A stretch of 64,000 nucleotides of DNA from NCBI RefSeq assembly GCF_051414035.1, contig NZ_JBLKNW010000001.1:620001-684000 (forward strand), in the 5' to 3' direction. This DNA comes from Halosimplex amylolyticum. GTDB lineage: Archaea; Halobacteriota; Halobacteria; Halobacteriales; Haloarculaceae. The notes under the pieces are model-generated. The model did no database searches, was not told the DNA's origin, and worked only from the letters and a program-made list of their open reading frames with translations. Below are positions 44,193-52,687 of this stretch, one piece after another (position 1 is the first letter of the stretch; every line of letters starts with the position of its first letter). The position numbers were made by a program, and so were the translations under genes.

Positions 44193-44756
44193 GTGAGAAA
44201 GTCAGATTCCGAGTCCGCCTCGGGCCTCGACCGCGTCGCGATCGTTCGGATGCTCGTTCTGGTCGCCGTCGTCGGTGTATCCATCGGCACGGCGGGCGCC
44301 ACAGCCGCCCAGCCGGTGGGGGACACCGCGACGAGCGACGCGATCCCCGCGAACGACGCCACCACCGTCCAACAGGACGAGAGCGCTCAGGCCAACGACA
44401 CGGCCGCCCAACAGAACGAGAGCGACCCGGTGTCCGTCTCGGTCGAGGAGGTGGCGAGGTGCGGCAGCCGGTGTCGGCTCGTGACGGCTAACCTGACGAA
44501 CGTCGGCAACGAGACGCTGGAGAACGTCACCGCGGAGACGGAGATCACGACGGGCGACAGGGACGTCTGGACCCAGACGGACCAGTTCGGTAACCTGTCC
44601 GCGAACGCGTCGACCAACCGGACCGCGCGGATCCACCTCTCCTACGCCGAAGCGTTCGCGGTCGCCAGCAACGACGGCAGGATCACCATCAACACCACCG
44701 TCCGCTGGGACGGCGGAAACGCGACGTTCACCGAGCGGCGCCGCGTTATAGGATAG
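44193..44756 (+). CDS. Exported CARDB-like protein with signal peptide
   Basis: The protein has 187 residues from the GTG encoding VRKSDSESAS; the ATG at 44250 would cut off the basic n-region. Signal peptide residues ~18-45 (MLVLVAVVGVSIGTAGATA) are followed by an Asn/Gln/Asp-rich linker and a ~100-residue beta-sandwich with ANLTNVGNETLENVTAE, as in CARDB/Ig-like surface domains. A Cys pair is present (RCGSRC). There are many Asn-X-Ser/Thr sites. The function is unknown. Confidence 0.7.
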   Translation: MRKSDSESASGLDRVAIVRMLVLVAVVGVSIGTAGATAAQPVGDTATSDAIPANDATTVQQDESAQANDTAAQQNESDPVSVSVEEVARCGSRCRLVTANLTNVGNETLENVTAETEITTGDRDVWTQTDQFGNLSANASTNRTARIHLSYAEAFAVASNDGRITINTTVRWDGGNATFTERRRVIG

Positions 44757-44977
44757 TCGACGTCTCTCCCTCCGAACGGCGTCGATCCGTCCTCGACGCG
44801 GACTGATTCTCGTCGTTACCCCGCGATTACCAGCCGCCCCGCTGGGCAGTAGCCCCCGTCGGACGGGTAGGGAAGCGTTAGTCCGTGAGTCGGTGAGTGG
44901 CCCTGCGAAAACGGAGTCGGCCCTATTTGCGGACCTGCGTCCCACTGCCGACACGGGTTACGTGCCCGAGATCCATC

Positions 44978-46177
44978 ATGCATCACAACGAGCACGCCGG
45001 AGCGGACCAGCACGACCGGCAGACGCACGACCGGCAGCAGCGCCAGGGACAGCAACACCGTCAGGCGGGCCAGTATCAGGAGGGGCAGCAGGGACAGCAC
45101 CAGCAGCAGAGACAGCACCAGCAACAGGGACAGCACCAGCAGGGACGACAACAGACACACGGGCACGGAACGCGCCGGACGCGCCAGCGCGAGAGTCGCC
45201 AGCAGATGGGGGCCGGCGAACAGCATCAGCAACAGCCACATCACATGGGCGGTCAGGGCGCCCAGCGACGGGACTGGCAGACGACGGATCAGTCGCGTCG
45301 GACCGGCCACGACCGACGACAGCAGTTGAACCGCGAGACCCAACAGCCACAGGGAACAGCCGGGGACCAGTCAGGTCAGATGCCCCGGCAGGACGAGTTC
45401 CAGCATCACCGCCGGAGTTCCGCGCCACCGCAGCACCAGTCGGGCCAGCACGGAGGGAGCCAGCGACAGCCCACGGACGCTGGTCAGCAACGATCCGCAG
45501 GCGGCCAGCAACAGCCCATGGGCGGCCAACAGCGTCCGCAGTCCGGGAGTCAACGACAGCAGGCGAGCAGTCACCAGCACCACCCCGCCAATCAGCGACA
45601 ATACCAGCAGACGGGCGACCAGCGGCAGCCCCAGCAGACGGGCGACCAGCAGCGAACTCGACAGACCGGTGGCCACCCGGCCGGCAGCCAGCACGCCAGC
45701 AGTCACCAGCACCGCCCCAGCGATCAGCAGTACTGGCAGTCCGAGCGCCAGCAGCGACAGCACACCGGCGGGCAGCAACAGCACCAGCCCAGCGGGCAGC
45801 AACAGCACCAGCCCAGCGGGCAGCAACAACACCAGCCCAGCGGGCAGCAACGGCACCAGCCCGGCGGGCAGCAACAACACCAGCCCGGCAACCAGCCGCA
45901 GCATCAGACCGCGGAGCAGCCGCAGCATCAGACCGCGGAGCAGCCGCAGCATCAGACCGCGGAGCAGCCGCGGCAGCGGCAGGGTGGCTCCCAGCATGGG
46001 CAGTTCGGCGGTTCGAGACAGGCCCAGCAGTCGGATCAGCGAGGGATCGGCGACGTAGTCCCGGAGTCGAACCAGCACACGGGGCCCTGGTCCGAAGAGG
46101 GGCTCCTCTACGGTGGTGAGGCGCGCCACGATCACGACCCGCAGCACGTCGGGAGCAAGCAAACGTACGGCCGCTGA
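44978..46177 (+). CDS. Gln/His-rich low-complexity protein
   Basis: The frame has 399 residues and starts MHHNEHAGADQHDRQTH. It is dominated by Gln with much His, Gly, Arg and Ser, and has few acidic residues, which is abnormal for a haloarchaeal protein. It holds two internal repeat blocks: five units of GQQQHQPS-like octapeptides (45770-45889) and three units of QPQHQTAE (45893-45964). The C-terminal ~40 residues (SEEGLLYGGEARHDHDPQHV) look ordinary. Third positions are mostly G/C in this frame. All six frames are open here, so the coding assignment is not certain; a Ser/Thr/Pro frame also has high third-position GC over part of the region. Confidence 0.6.
   Translation: MHHNEHAGADQHDRQTHDRQQRQGQQHRQAGQYQEGQQGQHQQQRQHQQQGQHQQGRQQTHGHGTRRTRQRESRQQMGAGEQHQQQPHHMGGQGAQRRDWQTTDQSRRTGHDRRQQLNRETQQPQGTAGDQSGQMPRQDEFQHHRRSSAPPQHQSGQHGGSQRQPTDAGQQRSAGGQQQPMGGQQRPQSGSQRQQASSHQHHPANQRQYQQTGDQRQPQQTGDQQRTRQTGGHPAGSQHASSHQHRPSDQQYWQSERQQRQHTGGQQQHQPSGQQQHQPSGQQQHQPSGQQRHQPGGQQQHQPGNQPQHQTAEQPQHQTAEQPQHQTAEQPRQRQGGSQHGQFGGSRQAQQSDQRGIGDVVPESNQHTGPWSEEGLLYGGEARHDHDPQHVGSKQTYGR
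45770..45964. repeat. Two blocks of 24-bp tandem repeats in the Gln-rich gene
   Basis: Five 24-bp units occupy 45770-45889, nearly identical apart from single-base changes. Three identical 24-bp units occupy 45893-45964. Both keep the frame and encode octapeptides. Such arrays readily expand and contract. Confidence 0.92.
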
Positions 46178-46212
46178 GACGCCGGCGGGAGCCGATCCGC
46201 CGACCGTCGTCG

Positions 46213-47568
46213 TCACTTCTTTCTGAACACCGGCCACCGGACGCCGAGGGCGGGGAGACGCCACCGCGCCTCGGCGCCGATCCACGCGAGCGCCGCGCCG
46301 AGACCGAACAGCGCCGCCGCGAACTCCGGGCGCCCCATCCACACCGGCGAGAGGAAGATGACGCCGTTGACGACCCGCGAGGGGACGACGAACGTCACCA
46401 GGTCGCTCAGCGGGTCGAGCGGGTCGAACCCGCCGCCGTCGGAACGCTCGGCGGTTCTCGATTCGAGCCCCAGGCGCGCCGCGCTCTCGCCGCCGGCGCT
46501 TTCGGCGCCCGTCTCCAGCCGTTCGACTTCGTAGGGGTGCGAGACGGGGACCGACCAGACGATCTCGCCTTGCTCGTCGACCTCGACGACGCGCTTGCCG
46601 TGGGTGTCCGCGATCAGCGTGTGGCCGTTCGGCAGGCGGTCGGCGTCACGCGGCCACTGGAGTCGGGCGTCGCGCCACTGCCAGGTTCGGTTCCAGACGC
46701 CGTCGCCGGCCGTCGTCGCCTGGCCCGTGTCCGGGTCGACGCGCTGATACTCGACGATTCGACCGTTCTCCGAGTCCGCGACGAGGACGGCCGGGCCGCC
46801 TCGCTCGGGTGGGATGTAGTCGGGGTTGTGCTGTTCGTAGAGCGTGTCGTGGTCGCCGTCACTGCCGAGCGTCCACTCGTCGACCAGTCCCGTCTCGCGG
46901 TCGAGAAAGACGACCTGGTCCTGGTTGCGGAGACTGACCATCACGCGCCCGTCGTCGAGCAGCGACACGTCGTTGATGTGTGCCCAGTCCTCTGGGTAGG
47001 GCCCGCCGCCCTCGACGGGGAAGTCGCTCTGGGCGTTCCAGCGCCACTCGACGAGTTCCGTCGTCGTGTTCACCAGGAAGACCTGGTCGTCGACGATGTC
47101 GGCGATCAGGATCCGCTCGTCGTCGACGCGGACGTGGTCGTGCCACTCGGCGGCGAGTTCGCTGTCGTCGTACCGGGCGTAGATCTCTCGCGTCTCGCCC
47201 GTCGAGAGGTTCACCCGCTCGACCACGTTCCGGGTGCACGGGGGCGACTCGCAGGTGGGGCCGCTGGTGTGGATGGTGTCGGTCGCGGTGTACTCGACGG
47301 TCAGCGACTCGTTCGCCACCGGGTCGACGTCGAAGTACTTGGTGTGAGTGTCGTCGTAGTAGAGGAGGCTACCGTTCGGGCGCCAGGCGACGATCGTTCC
47401 GAACTTCGCCGATTCGGTGACGACCGTGTGGCCGTCGCGCGGCTCCGGTCGCGGTACGTCGTCGGCGCTGGCGGTCGTCGGTGCGGTCGCCGCGCCGTAG
47501 GCGAGGCCGGATATCGAGACGACCAGCAGCGTCGCAAAAAGGAGCCTGACGGCGCGACGTGAGACCAT
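46213..47568 (-). CDS. Exported arylsulfotransferase-like (ASST) propeller protein
   Basis: The protein has 451 residues. A signal peptide/anchor (LLFATLLVVSISGLAYGA) is followed by a propeller with NDVSLLDDGRVMVSLRNQDQ, VVEYQRVDPDTG and LPNGHTLIADTHGKRVVEVDEQG, typical of the arylsulfotransferase family. One or two membrane helices sit near the C-terminus (FAAALFGLGAALAWIGA), ending in a basic tail. Two Cys are in CESPPC. Haloarchaeal members are numerous but unproven as sulfotransferases, so a sensor or binding role is possible. Confidence 0.8.
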   Translation of the reverse strand: MVSRRAVRLLFATLLVVSISGLAYGAATAPTTASADDVPRPEPRDGHTVVTESAKFGTIVAWRPNGSLLYYDDTHTKYFDVDPVANESLTVEYTATDTIHTSGPTCESPPCTRNVVERVNLSTGETREIYARYDDSELAAEWHDHVRVDDERILIADIVDDQVFLVNTTTELVEWRWNAQSDFPVEGGGPYPEDWAHINDVSLLDDGRVMVSLRNQDQVVFLDRETGLVDEWTLGSDGDHDTLYEQHNPDYIPPERGGPAVLVADSENGRIVEYQRVDPDTGQATTAGDGVWNRTWQWRDARLQWPRDADRLPNGHTLIADTHGKRVVEVDEQGEIVWSVPVSHPYEVERLETGAESAGGESAARLGLESRTAERSDGGGFDPLDPLSDLVTFVVPSRVVNGVIFLSPVWMGRPEFAAALFGLGAALAWIGAEARWRLPALGVRWPVFRKK

Positions 47569-47715
47569 AGCGTACGTCGGTGGTATCGGCCCACGATATT
47601 AAACGGCGGCCACGCTGCGGGTGGCCGCGGCGATCCGAGGCCGACGCCGTCGGCGGGATCTGAGCGTTGCGAAGGCAGGCCGAAGGGCTACGACTCGGCG
47701 GACCGACCGTTCCCC

Positions 47716-48507
47716 ATGAGCCAGAACGGCGACTCGGGCGCGTGGCGAACCACGCGCGACCACGAGGAGATCCAGGAGTGGGCGGCGGAGCACGACGCTG
47801 TCCCCGTCGACCGCGGCGCCAGCCAGCCCGACCTCGGGTTCGAGCCCGTGCCCGAGGAAGGAATGCCCTGGAGCCGCTTTTTCGGCGTCTTCGACAGCGA
47901 GGACCTGGCGTTCCGGTACCGACCGAACGCCGATGAGATCGCCCCGAACTACGAGATCGTGAGTCACGAGGCGGCCGCCGATAGCGAACCAGTCGCCGAC
48001 GAGACACGCCGGACAGAGGGCATGAACACCGGTCACCTGTCCCAGTCGGACACCGGCGACGCGGAGCCGGTCACCGACGCGCACCGCGGAACCGCCGAGG
48101 ACGCCGACGCCACTCCGGCCGCGGCGACCGCCGACCACGTCCGGGGACCGACGCCGGCCGCCGACCAGCTCGTCCTCGACAGCGTCCACGAACACCGCCC
48201 CGGCCTTGGCGATTCGCAGGACGAACACGTCTCGCTGGAGAACGCCGCCGAAGAACCGCTCGATCTGTCGGGGTGGCGCCTCCGCAACGGCGAGGGCCTG
48301 GCGTTCGAGTTCCCGCCGGAGACGACGATCGAACCCGACACGACGGTGCGCGTCCACAGCGGCGACGGCCGCGACGAAGCGAACGACTACTACTGGGGCA
48401 CCGACGACGTCGTCTGGCCGACCCGCGGCGGCACGGTCGTCGTCGAGACGCCGGACGGCCACCGCGCGCTCGAAGCGGACTACAAGGGCGGGTCGGGCGC
48501 CGAGTAA
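47716..48507 (+). CDS. Protein with C-terminal lamin-tail domain
   Basis: The protein has 263 residues. Residues ~150-260 match a lamin-tail domain: LVLDSVHEHRPG, then EHVSLENAAEEPLDLSGWRL, FEFPPETTIEPDTTVRVHSG and WGTDDVVWPTRGGTVVV. The N-terminal ~60 residues (WRTTRDHEEIQEWAAEHDA) form a small separate helical module also seen in other haloarchaeal proteins. A disordered Ala/Asp/Thr linker lies between. There is no signal peptide, so it is probably cytoplasmic. Prokaryotic lamin-tail domains often sit on nucleases or surface proteins; no nuclease is visible here. Confidence 0.8.
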   Translation: MSQNGDSGAWRTTRDHEEIQEWAAEHDAVPVDRGASQPDLGFEPVPEEGMPWSRFFGVFDSEDLAFRYRPNADEIAPNYEIVSHEAAADSEPVADETRRTEGMNTGHLSQSDTGDAEPVTDAHRGTAEDADATPAAATADHVRGPTPAADQLVLDSVHEHRPGLGDSQDEHVSLENAAEEPLDLSGWRLRNGEGLAFEFPPETTIEPDTTVRVHSGDGRDEANDYYWGTDDVVWPTRGGTVVVETPDGHRALEADYKGGSGAE

Positions 48508-48534
48508 GACCGTCGGAGCGGAGCGACCCGTGGA

Positions 48535-48903
48535 CTACTGGTCGATCGAATCGATGCGATCGGCGAGGGGGGCGACGCGCTCGTCGTCGGCGAGTTGCGC
48601 GCGGACGGCGTCCGCGTCCGCCGCGAGTCGATACGCCGGTCGGCCTTTCCCCGTCGCGGAGGTGTCGTCGCGCCGTCCGTCGACCAGTCCCGAGGCCTCC
48701 AGTTCGTTCAGCGTGCGGGAGACCTCCGCTTCCGTAACGGTGCCCAGCACGTCCGCGACGACGGCGCTCATCGCCTCGTTACAGGCGCCCCGGATCTCAC
48801 CGGCGTGGGCGGGTGTCGCTCCCCTGACCGACAGCTCGACGACACCCGCGAGGACGACCTGCGTCGACAGCGTCGCCGACTCGAGATCGACTGATTCACT
48901 CAT
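48535..48903 (-). CDS. Winged-helix transcriptional regulator
   Basis: The protein has 122 residues from the ATG encoding MSESVDLESATL. The central helix-turn-helix is VTEAEVSRTLNELEASGLVD, followed by a wing GKGRPAYRL, as in MarR/PadR-like regulators. A short C-terminal helix may mediate dimerisation. Immediately upstream (48915-48928) are two overlapping palindromes, TGTCCGGACA and GACATGTC, which suggest autoregulation. The target genes are unknown. The adjacent AIM24-family gene lies upstream on the same strand. Confidence 0.8.
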   Translation of the reverse strand: MSESVDLESATLSTQVVLAGVVELSVRGATPAHAGEIRGACNEAMSAVVADVLGTVTEAEVSRTLNELEASGLVDGRRDDTSATGKGRPAYRLAADADAVRAQLADDERVAPLADRIDSIDQ

Positions 48904-48914
48904 ACATATCAGTT

Positions 48915-48928
48915 TGTCCGGACATGTC
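48915..48928. promoter_or_regulatory. Overlapping palindromes upstream of the winged-helix gene
   Basis: TGTCCGGACA (48915-48924) overlaps GACATGTC (48921-48928), beginning 12 bp before the ATG. The position is suitable for an autorepressor site. Confidence 0.45.
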
Positions 48929-48963
48929 ATAACGATTTGGTGCGGCGTTCCCGCGATCCAGCG

Positions 48964-49653
48964 TCACGTCGTCGTCTGGGTCGTGTTCCGCTGGGGGATC
49001 TTGGGGATGAGCCACGAGAGGAACGCGTCCGGGCTGCGGGTCTGCGTCCAGACCGTCCCCTCGCCCTCGAACTCACAGACCAGCCCCTCGCCGCTGAACA
49101 GCGTCGACTTCAGGCCGCCGACCTTCCGCACGTCGAACGAGAGGCTCTCCTCGAAGGCGACGATGTGGCCCGTGTCGACCACGTACGACTCTGTCCCGTC
49201 GAGTTCGTGTTCGTCGATGGCGCCGTAACTCGACAGGAACAGCGGCCCCGTCCCCTCCATCCGGAGGAGAAAGAGCCCTTCGCCCCCGAAGAAGGTCTTC
49301 GCACCGCCGAACTCGGTGTCGACCTCGATCGACGGGTCAGAAGCCAGAAACGACGACGACTGCACGTACAGTGTCTCGTCGTCGAGCAGGTGGTGCTGGA
49401 CGTCGCCCGACAGCGCCGGCGCGAGCTGTATCTGCCCCGCCTCCGAGGCGGTGAACGTGTTCATGAAGAACGATTCGCCGCCGAACAGCGACCGCGATAG
49501 TGACTTGAGCAATCCCCCTTCGGCGCTCGTCTCCACGTCGACGTGCGGTGATTTGCTTACCATCGCGCCCGCCTCGGACCGGACCGATTCGCCGGCGTCG
49601 AGGTCGAGCGTCAACTGGGCGTACGAGGGTCTGTGACTGATCTCGTGGTCCAT
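48964..49653 (-). CDS. TIGR00266/AIM24 family protein
   Basis: The protein has 229 residues. It shows the regular beta-rich AIM24/TIGR00266 pattern: LTLDLDAGESVRSEAGAMV at the start, FFMNTFTASEAGQIQLAP in the first half, the parallel FFGGEGLFLLRMEGTGPLFLSS, and ESYVVDTGHIVAFEESLSFDV near the end. The family forms a tryptophan-RNA-binding-protein-like fold and has no established biochemical role. There is no signal peptide. It is upstream of the regulator gene on the same strand with a 60-bp gap. Confidence 0.88.
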   Translation of the reverse strand: MDHEISHRPSYAQLTLDLDAGESVRSEAGAMVSKSPHVDVETSAEGGLLKSLSRSLFGGESFFMNTFTASEAGQIQLAPALSGDVQHHLLDDETLYVQSSSFLASDPSIEVDTEFGGAKTFFGGEGLFLLRMEGTGPLFLSSYGAIDEHELDGTESYVVDTGHIVAFEESLSFDVRKVGGLKSTLFSGEGLVCEFEGEGTVWTQTRSPDAFLSWLIPKIPQRNTTQTTT

Positions 49654-49885
49654 GGCATCAGTACACTGTCATCCCGTTAATCAGTTCTTGCTTTCTGGTT
49701 GCCAGGACCGGGGATGAGGTGCGGTAACCCCTCCCAATCGACCGCGAACGCTGCCTCACGGACCGGTAGTACTCCGGTCTTACTCCGGAGCGACGAAAAA
49801 CGGGTCCGCTGGCAGTGGGAACCGGCACTCACCGCTCTCGAAGTTTGCCCGTCATAACAATGACTGTTCCACTTCGGCATGGGGT

Positions 49886-51250
49886 ATGACGAACGAAACG
49901 CCGGCGAAAGACGTTCGTTCGGTCAGCAGACGAGACGGCCGTTCGGTCGGCAGACGAACGCTCCTGCAGGCGCTCGCAGCGGCCGGTGCCCTCGGAGCGG
50001 CGGCAGGGACGACAGCAGCGGCCAGCGACCAAGACGACGAATCGGACGACGACGCCGACCCGCTGTACGTCGTCGAGCAGGGCGACGAGCGCTACGAGAT
50101 CACGCCGCTGTCCGGGAGCGAACCGGCCGAGTCGTTCTACGACCTGCGGATCCCTGAGAAGTACACGGGCGACAACGGCGCGACCGACCCCGGCGACGGA
50201 CCGTACTACATGTCCGTCGGTACGCAGGACCTCCAGCGACCGTCGACGTCGCTGCTGTTTTTCTACGACGGGCCCGAGGGTGTGAGTCTCGTGGCCGTGC
50301 ACGACGCCGACGGCGACGACGGCGGGTCGGCCACCTGGACGGTCTCCGGCGTCCCGACGGACGCCGAGTGGCTCGTCAAGGACGACTTCTACCTGTTCGA
50401 GTCGGGAGAGAAACCGGAGAGCAACTACGACAACTGGAACACCGACGGCGCGAACCACCAGATCGACTGGACCTGGGGCGCGACCAGGGGTGACGGCGGC
50501 GTCCTGGGGTATCTCGACCCCGGCGTCTCCCTCGGAATCAACCCCCAGTTCAACGAGGCGGCGACGCTCTACGACGAGCACTACGAGGGCGAGATCGACG
50601 AGTGGCAGCTCCTCTCCGCCGACGGGGAAGGCGGCGTCACCCGGTCGACGCTCGACCTCGACGCACCCCTGACAGTCGCGATCGAGCGAGCCTCGACCGA
50701 CGGGGAATCCGACGAAACGGAGTTCGATCTCTCGGTCTCGCCGCCGGACGCGAAGATCAACGTCGAGAGTGAGGGACTGGTGCCGGTCGACATCGACTGC
50801 CCAGACCCCTCGGAGATCGACGTGGACTCGATCTCGTTCGGTACACCGGAGGCCGTCGACGACGGCGACGGCGCGTCCCCGAAACAGCACGAGAGCGACG
50901 ACGGGACGTGCAAAGTACACTTCCCGATCGACAAAACCGATATCGACCCCAAAAACGCCCTCGCAAAAGTGGTCGGCAAGATCGACGGTGGAGACGGTGG
51001 AGACGGCGGAGACGACGGGGATTCGTCGTTCTCGCTGAACGACGCCATCGACGCGTTCGATCCGACGGACGACGATGACGACGAAGATGGCGACGACGAG
51101 GACAGCAAAGACGAAAAGAAGGGAAATGGTCGCGGGCCGCCCGACCACGCCAACGACGACGATGACAACGGGAAGGACGAGGGCAATGGCAAGGGAGGCG
51201 GGAACGGCAAGGGGAACGGGAGAGGAGGCGGGAACGGCAAAGGGAACTGA
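49886..51250 (+). CDS. Tat-exported protein with acidic, Gly/Asn/Lys-rich tail
   Basis: The protein has 454 residues. A twin-arginine signal is visible: SVGRRTLLQ (R23, R24), a hydrophobic Ala-rich core and a TTAAAS cleavage region. The exported body (residues ~45-330) has Trp- and Tyr-rich stretches (SYDNWNTDGANHQIDWTWG-like) and three Cys. From ~residue 340 an Asp-rich segment is followed by a repetitive GNGKGGGNGKGNGRGGG tail. The family is not recognised. It is probably secreted in folded form. An alternative ATG frame shift at 49879 gives only an Arg-rich shadow. Confidence 0.8.
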   Translation: MTNETPAKDVRSVSRRDGRSVGRRTLLQALAAAGALGAAAGTTAAASDQDDESDDDADPLYVVEQGDERYEITPLSGSEPAESFYDLRIPEKYTGDNGATDPGDGPYYMSVGTQDLQRPSTSLLFFYDGPEGVSLVAVHDADGDDGGSATWTVSGVPTDAEWLVKDDFYLFESGEKPESNYDNWNTDGANHQIDWTWGATRGDGGVLGYLDPGVSLGINPQFNEAATLYDEHYEGEIDEWQLLSADGEGGVTRSTLDLDAPLTVAIERASTDGESDETEFDLSVSPPDAKINVESEGLVPVDIDCPDPSEIDVDSISFGTPEAVDDGDGASPKQHESDDGTCKVHFPIDKTDIDPKNALAKVVGKIDGGDGGDGGDDGDSSFSLNDAIDAFDPTDDDDDEDGDDEDSKDEKKGNGRGPPDHANDDDDNGKDEGNGKGGGNGKGNGRGGGNGKGN

Positions 51251-51274
51251 GTGGCAGCGGGGCGCTCGCGGACG

Positions 51275-51493
51275 TCAGTTGAGCGTGTCGACTTCGTCGG
51301 CGAGGTCGCCGGGATCGTCGACGGGCCCGTTGACGAACAGGCCGTGGCCGATGAACCCCACCGCGACGAGGCCGAACCCGAGCGTCGACGTCGTCGGAGA
51401 GACCCCCGTCAACGCGCCGACGGCGAAGCCGGTCGCGACACTGGCGAACACTCCGAGCAAGACGAGGTCGTAGTACTGCCAGGTGTACTCCAT
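51275..51493 (-). CDS. Small two-helix membrane protein
   Basis: The protein has 72 residues: a short amphipathic start (MEYTWQYYD), two helices (LVLLGVFASVATGFAVGAL and TLGFGLVAVGFIGHGLFV) and an acidic end. This is a compact, conserved-looking haloarchaeal membrane protein with no known role. It is convergent with the Tat-exported protein gene. Confidence 0.7.
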   Translation of the reverse strand: MEYTWQYYDLVLLGVFASVATGFAVGALTGVSPTTSTLGFGLVAVGFIGHGLFVNGPVDDPGDLADEVDTLN

Positions 51494-51579
51494 GACCGGA
51501 TTTCGACCGGCCGTCAGGAATATCCTGGGTCAGCCCGACACGGGCGATACCACGGACGGGAGCCGGGCGGTACCGGGAC

Positions 51580-52332
51580 CTACTCTGCGTCGAACGGTTC
51601 GTTCGCCCTGTAAGCGATGCCCATCGGGAGCCCCTTCGCGTCGGTCGGCGGATCGGCCGGGAGCGTCCGGAGGGCACCGTCGCCGGGTGCGGCGGTGTAC
51701 GCGAGTGCGACCGCGTCGAGCACGTCCGCGACGGCCACCTCGTACCCCTCCGTCGCGGCGGCAGCCGCCTGAACGGCCGGCGGCGCGTCGCGGTCGTACT
51801 GCGCCAGCGTTCGCATCCGTTCGGCGTACCCCGCCGCGTACGCGCTCGAGTGTTCCAGCGGCTCGTCCGCGAAGGCCCGATAACAGAGTTCGGGGTGGGA
51901 TTCCGCGAAGGCCGCACTGGCTTCGGGAACGTTCTGGAGGAGTTGGTCGACGGCCGCGATCCCGTCGCTCATCGCGAACGCGCGCTCGGAGATACCGCGT
52001 CCGGCCTTTCGCTCGTTGACGCGCTGCGCTGCGGGGTAGCGGCGCTTGCGTGTCGCTTCACGGACCGGGGGCACGACGAGCGAGTCGGCCATCGGGCCGA
52101 GAACCTCGCGAGCGAGCGCGTCGCAGCGCCGCCCTTCCTCGCCTTCTTCGACCAGCCCGATCGGCACGTCGACGAGGACGCGCTCGGCGCGCTCCTCGTA
52201 GCGGACCCAGAGGTCGCCGATCTCTCCGAACACGGCGGCGTGGTCGAACCCGTCGCGGTCGAACGCGACCGCGAACCACGGGCCGTCCGACCAGTCGACC
52301 CCGACGTATAGCGGCCCCCCTGTCTCGCTCAT
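51580..52332 (-). CDS. DUF429 family protein
   Basis: The protein has 250 residues from the ATG encoding MSETGGPLYVGVDWS. Family features are the initial GVDWSDGPW with its Asp, VLVDVPIGLVEEGEEGRRCDALAREVLG, the Arg/Lys-rich RKRRYPAAQRVN loop and AFAESHPELCYRAF. The fold is RNase H-like and the family is sometimes annotated as a predicted nuclease; the role is unknown. Its ATG is 160 bp from the divergent cold-shock genes. Confidence 0.85.
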   Translation of the reverse strand: MSETGGPLYVGVDWSDGPWFAVAFDRDGFDHAAVFGEIGDLWVRYEERAERVLVDVPIGLVEEGEEGRRCDALAREVLGPMADSLVVPPVREATRKRRYPAAQRVNERKAGRGISERAFAMSDGIAAVDQLLQNVPEASAAFAESHPELCYRAFADEPLEHSSAYAAGYAERMRTLAQYDRDAPPAVQAAAAATEGYEVAVADVLDAVALAYTAAPGDGALRTLPADPPTDAKGLPMGIAYRANEPFDAE

Positions 52333-52459
52333 GTCGCGAAGTTTCGAGTCTGCGGACAAAAATCCCCTGCCCGCGCGTGTCCCGACGTGGATTTCCGCGA
52401 TCCGGCCCAGCAGGCCGCGTAGCTCCGTAGAGGGTCGTGGTAACGCTTCTCTCGGAACT

Positions 52460-52467
52460 CTTATACA
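52460..52467 (+). promoter_or_regulatory. TATA box of the cold-shock gene pair
   Basis: CTTATACA lies ~30 bp before the first cold-shock ATG, implying a very short or absent leader. Confidence 0.6.
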
Positions 52468-52492
52468 TCCCCCGCTGTTGTGTTTAGAAGCA

Positions 52493-52687
52493 ATGGCATC
52501 CGGTAAGGTTGACTTCTTCAACGACACGGGCGGTTACGGTTTCATCGAGACTGAGGACGCTGACGACGACGTTTTCTTCCACATGGAGGACGTGGGCGGT
52601 CCGGACCTCGAAGAGGGACAGGAAGTGGAGTTCGACATCGAGCAGGCCGACAAGGGCCCGCGAGCGACCAACCTGGAGCGCCTCTAA
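52493..52687 (+). CDS. cspA: Cold-shock domain protein, first of a tandem pair
   Basis: The protein has 64 residues forming one cold-shock domain. RNP1 is GGYGFIE and RNP2 is DDVFFHMEDV. It binds single-stranded nucleic acid and probably acts as an RNA chaperone. The first 61 residues are identical to the second gene's product, and only the last three differ (ERL against TRQ). Its stop overlaps the next start (TAATG), so both are made from one transcript with translational coupling. Confidence 0.95.
   Translation: MASGKVDFFNDTGGYGFIETEDADDDVFFHMEDVGGPDLEEGQEVEFDIEQADKGPRATNLERL

Noticed and set aside
44816..46342. Leucine-rich minus-strand frames opposite the Gln-rich gene
   Set aside because: Runs of LLVLSLLL are the expected antisense of CAG/CAC repeats; the frame at 45371-46342 also overlaps the start region of a better-supported gene's 3' end.
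49677..49880. 67-codon minus-strand frame ahead of the Tat-exported protein
   Set aside because: Covers the probable promoter and its composition is unlike haloarchaeal proteins.
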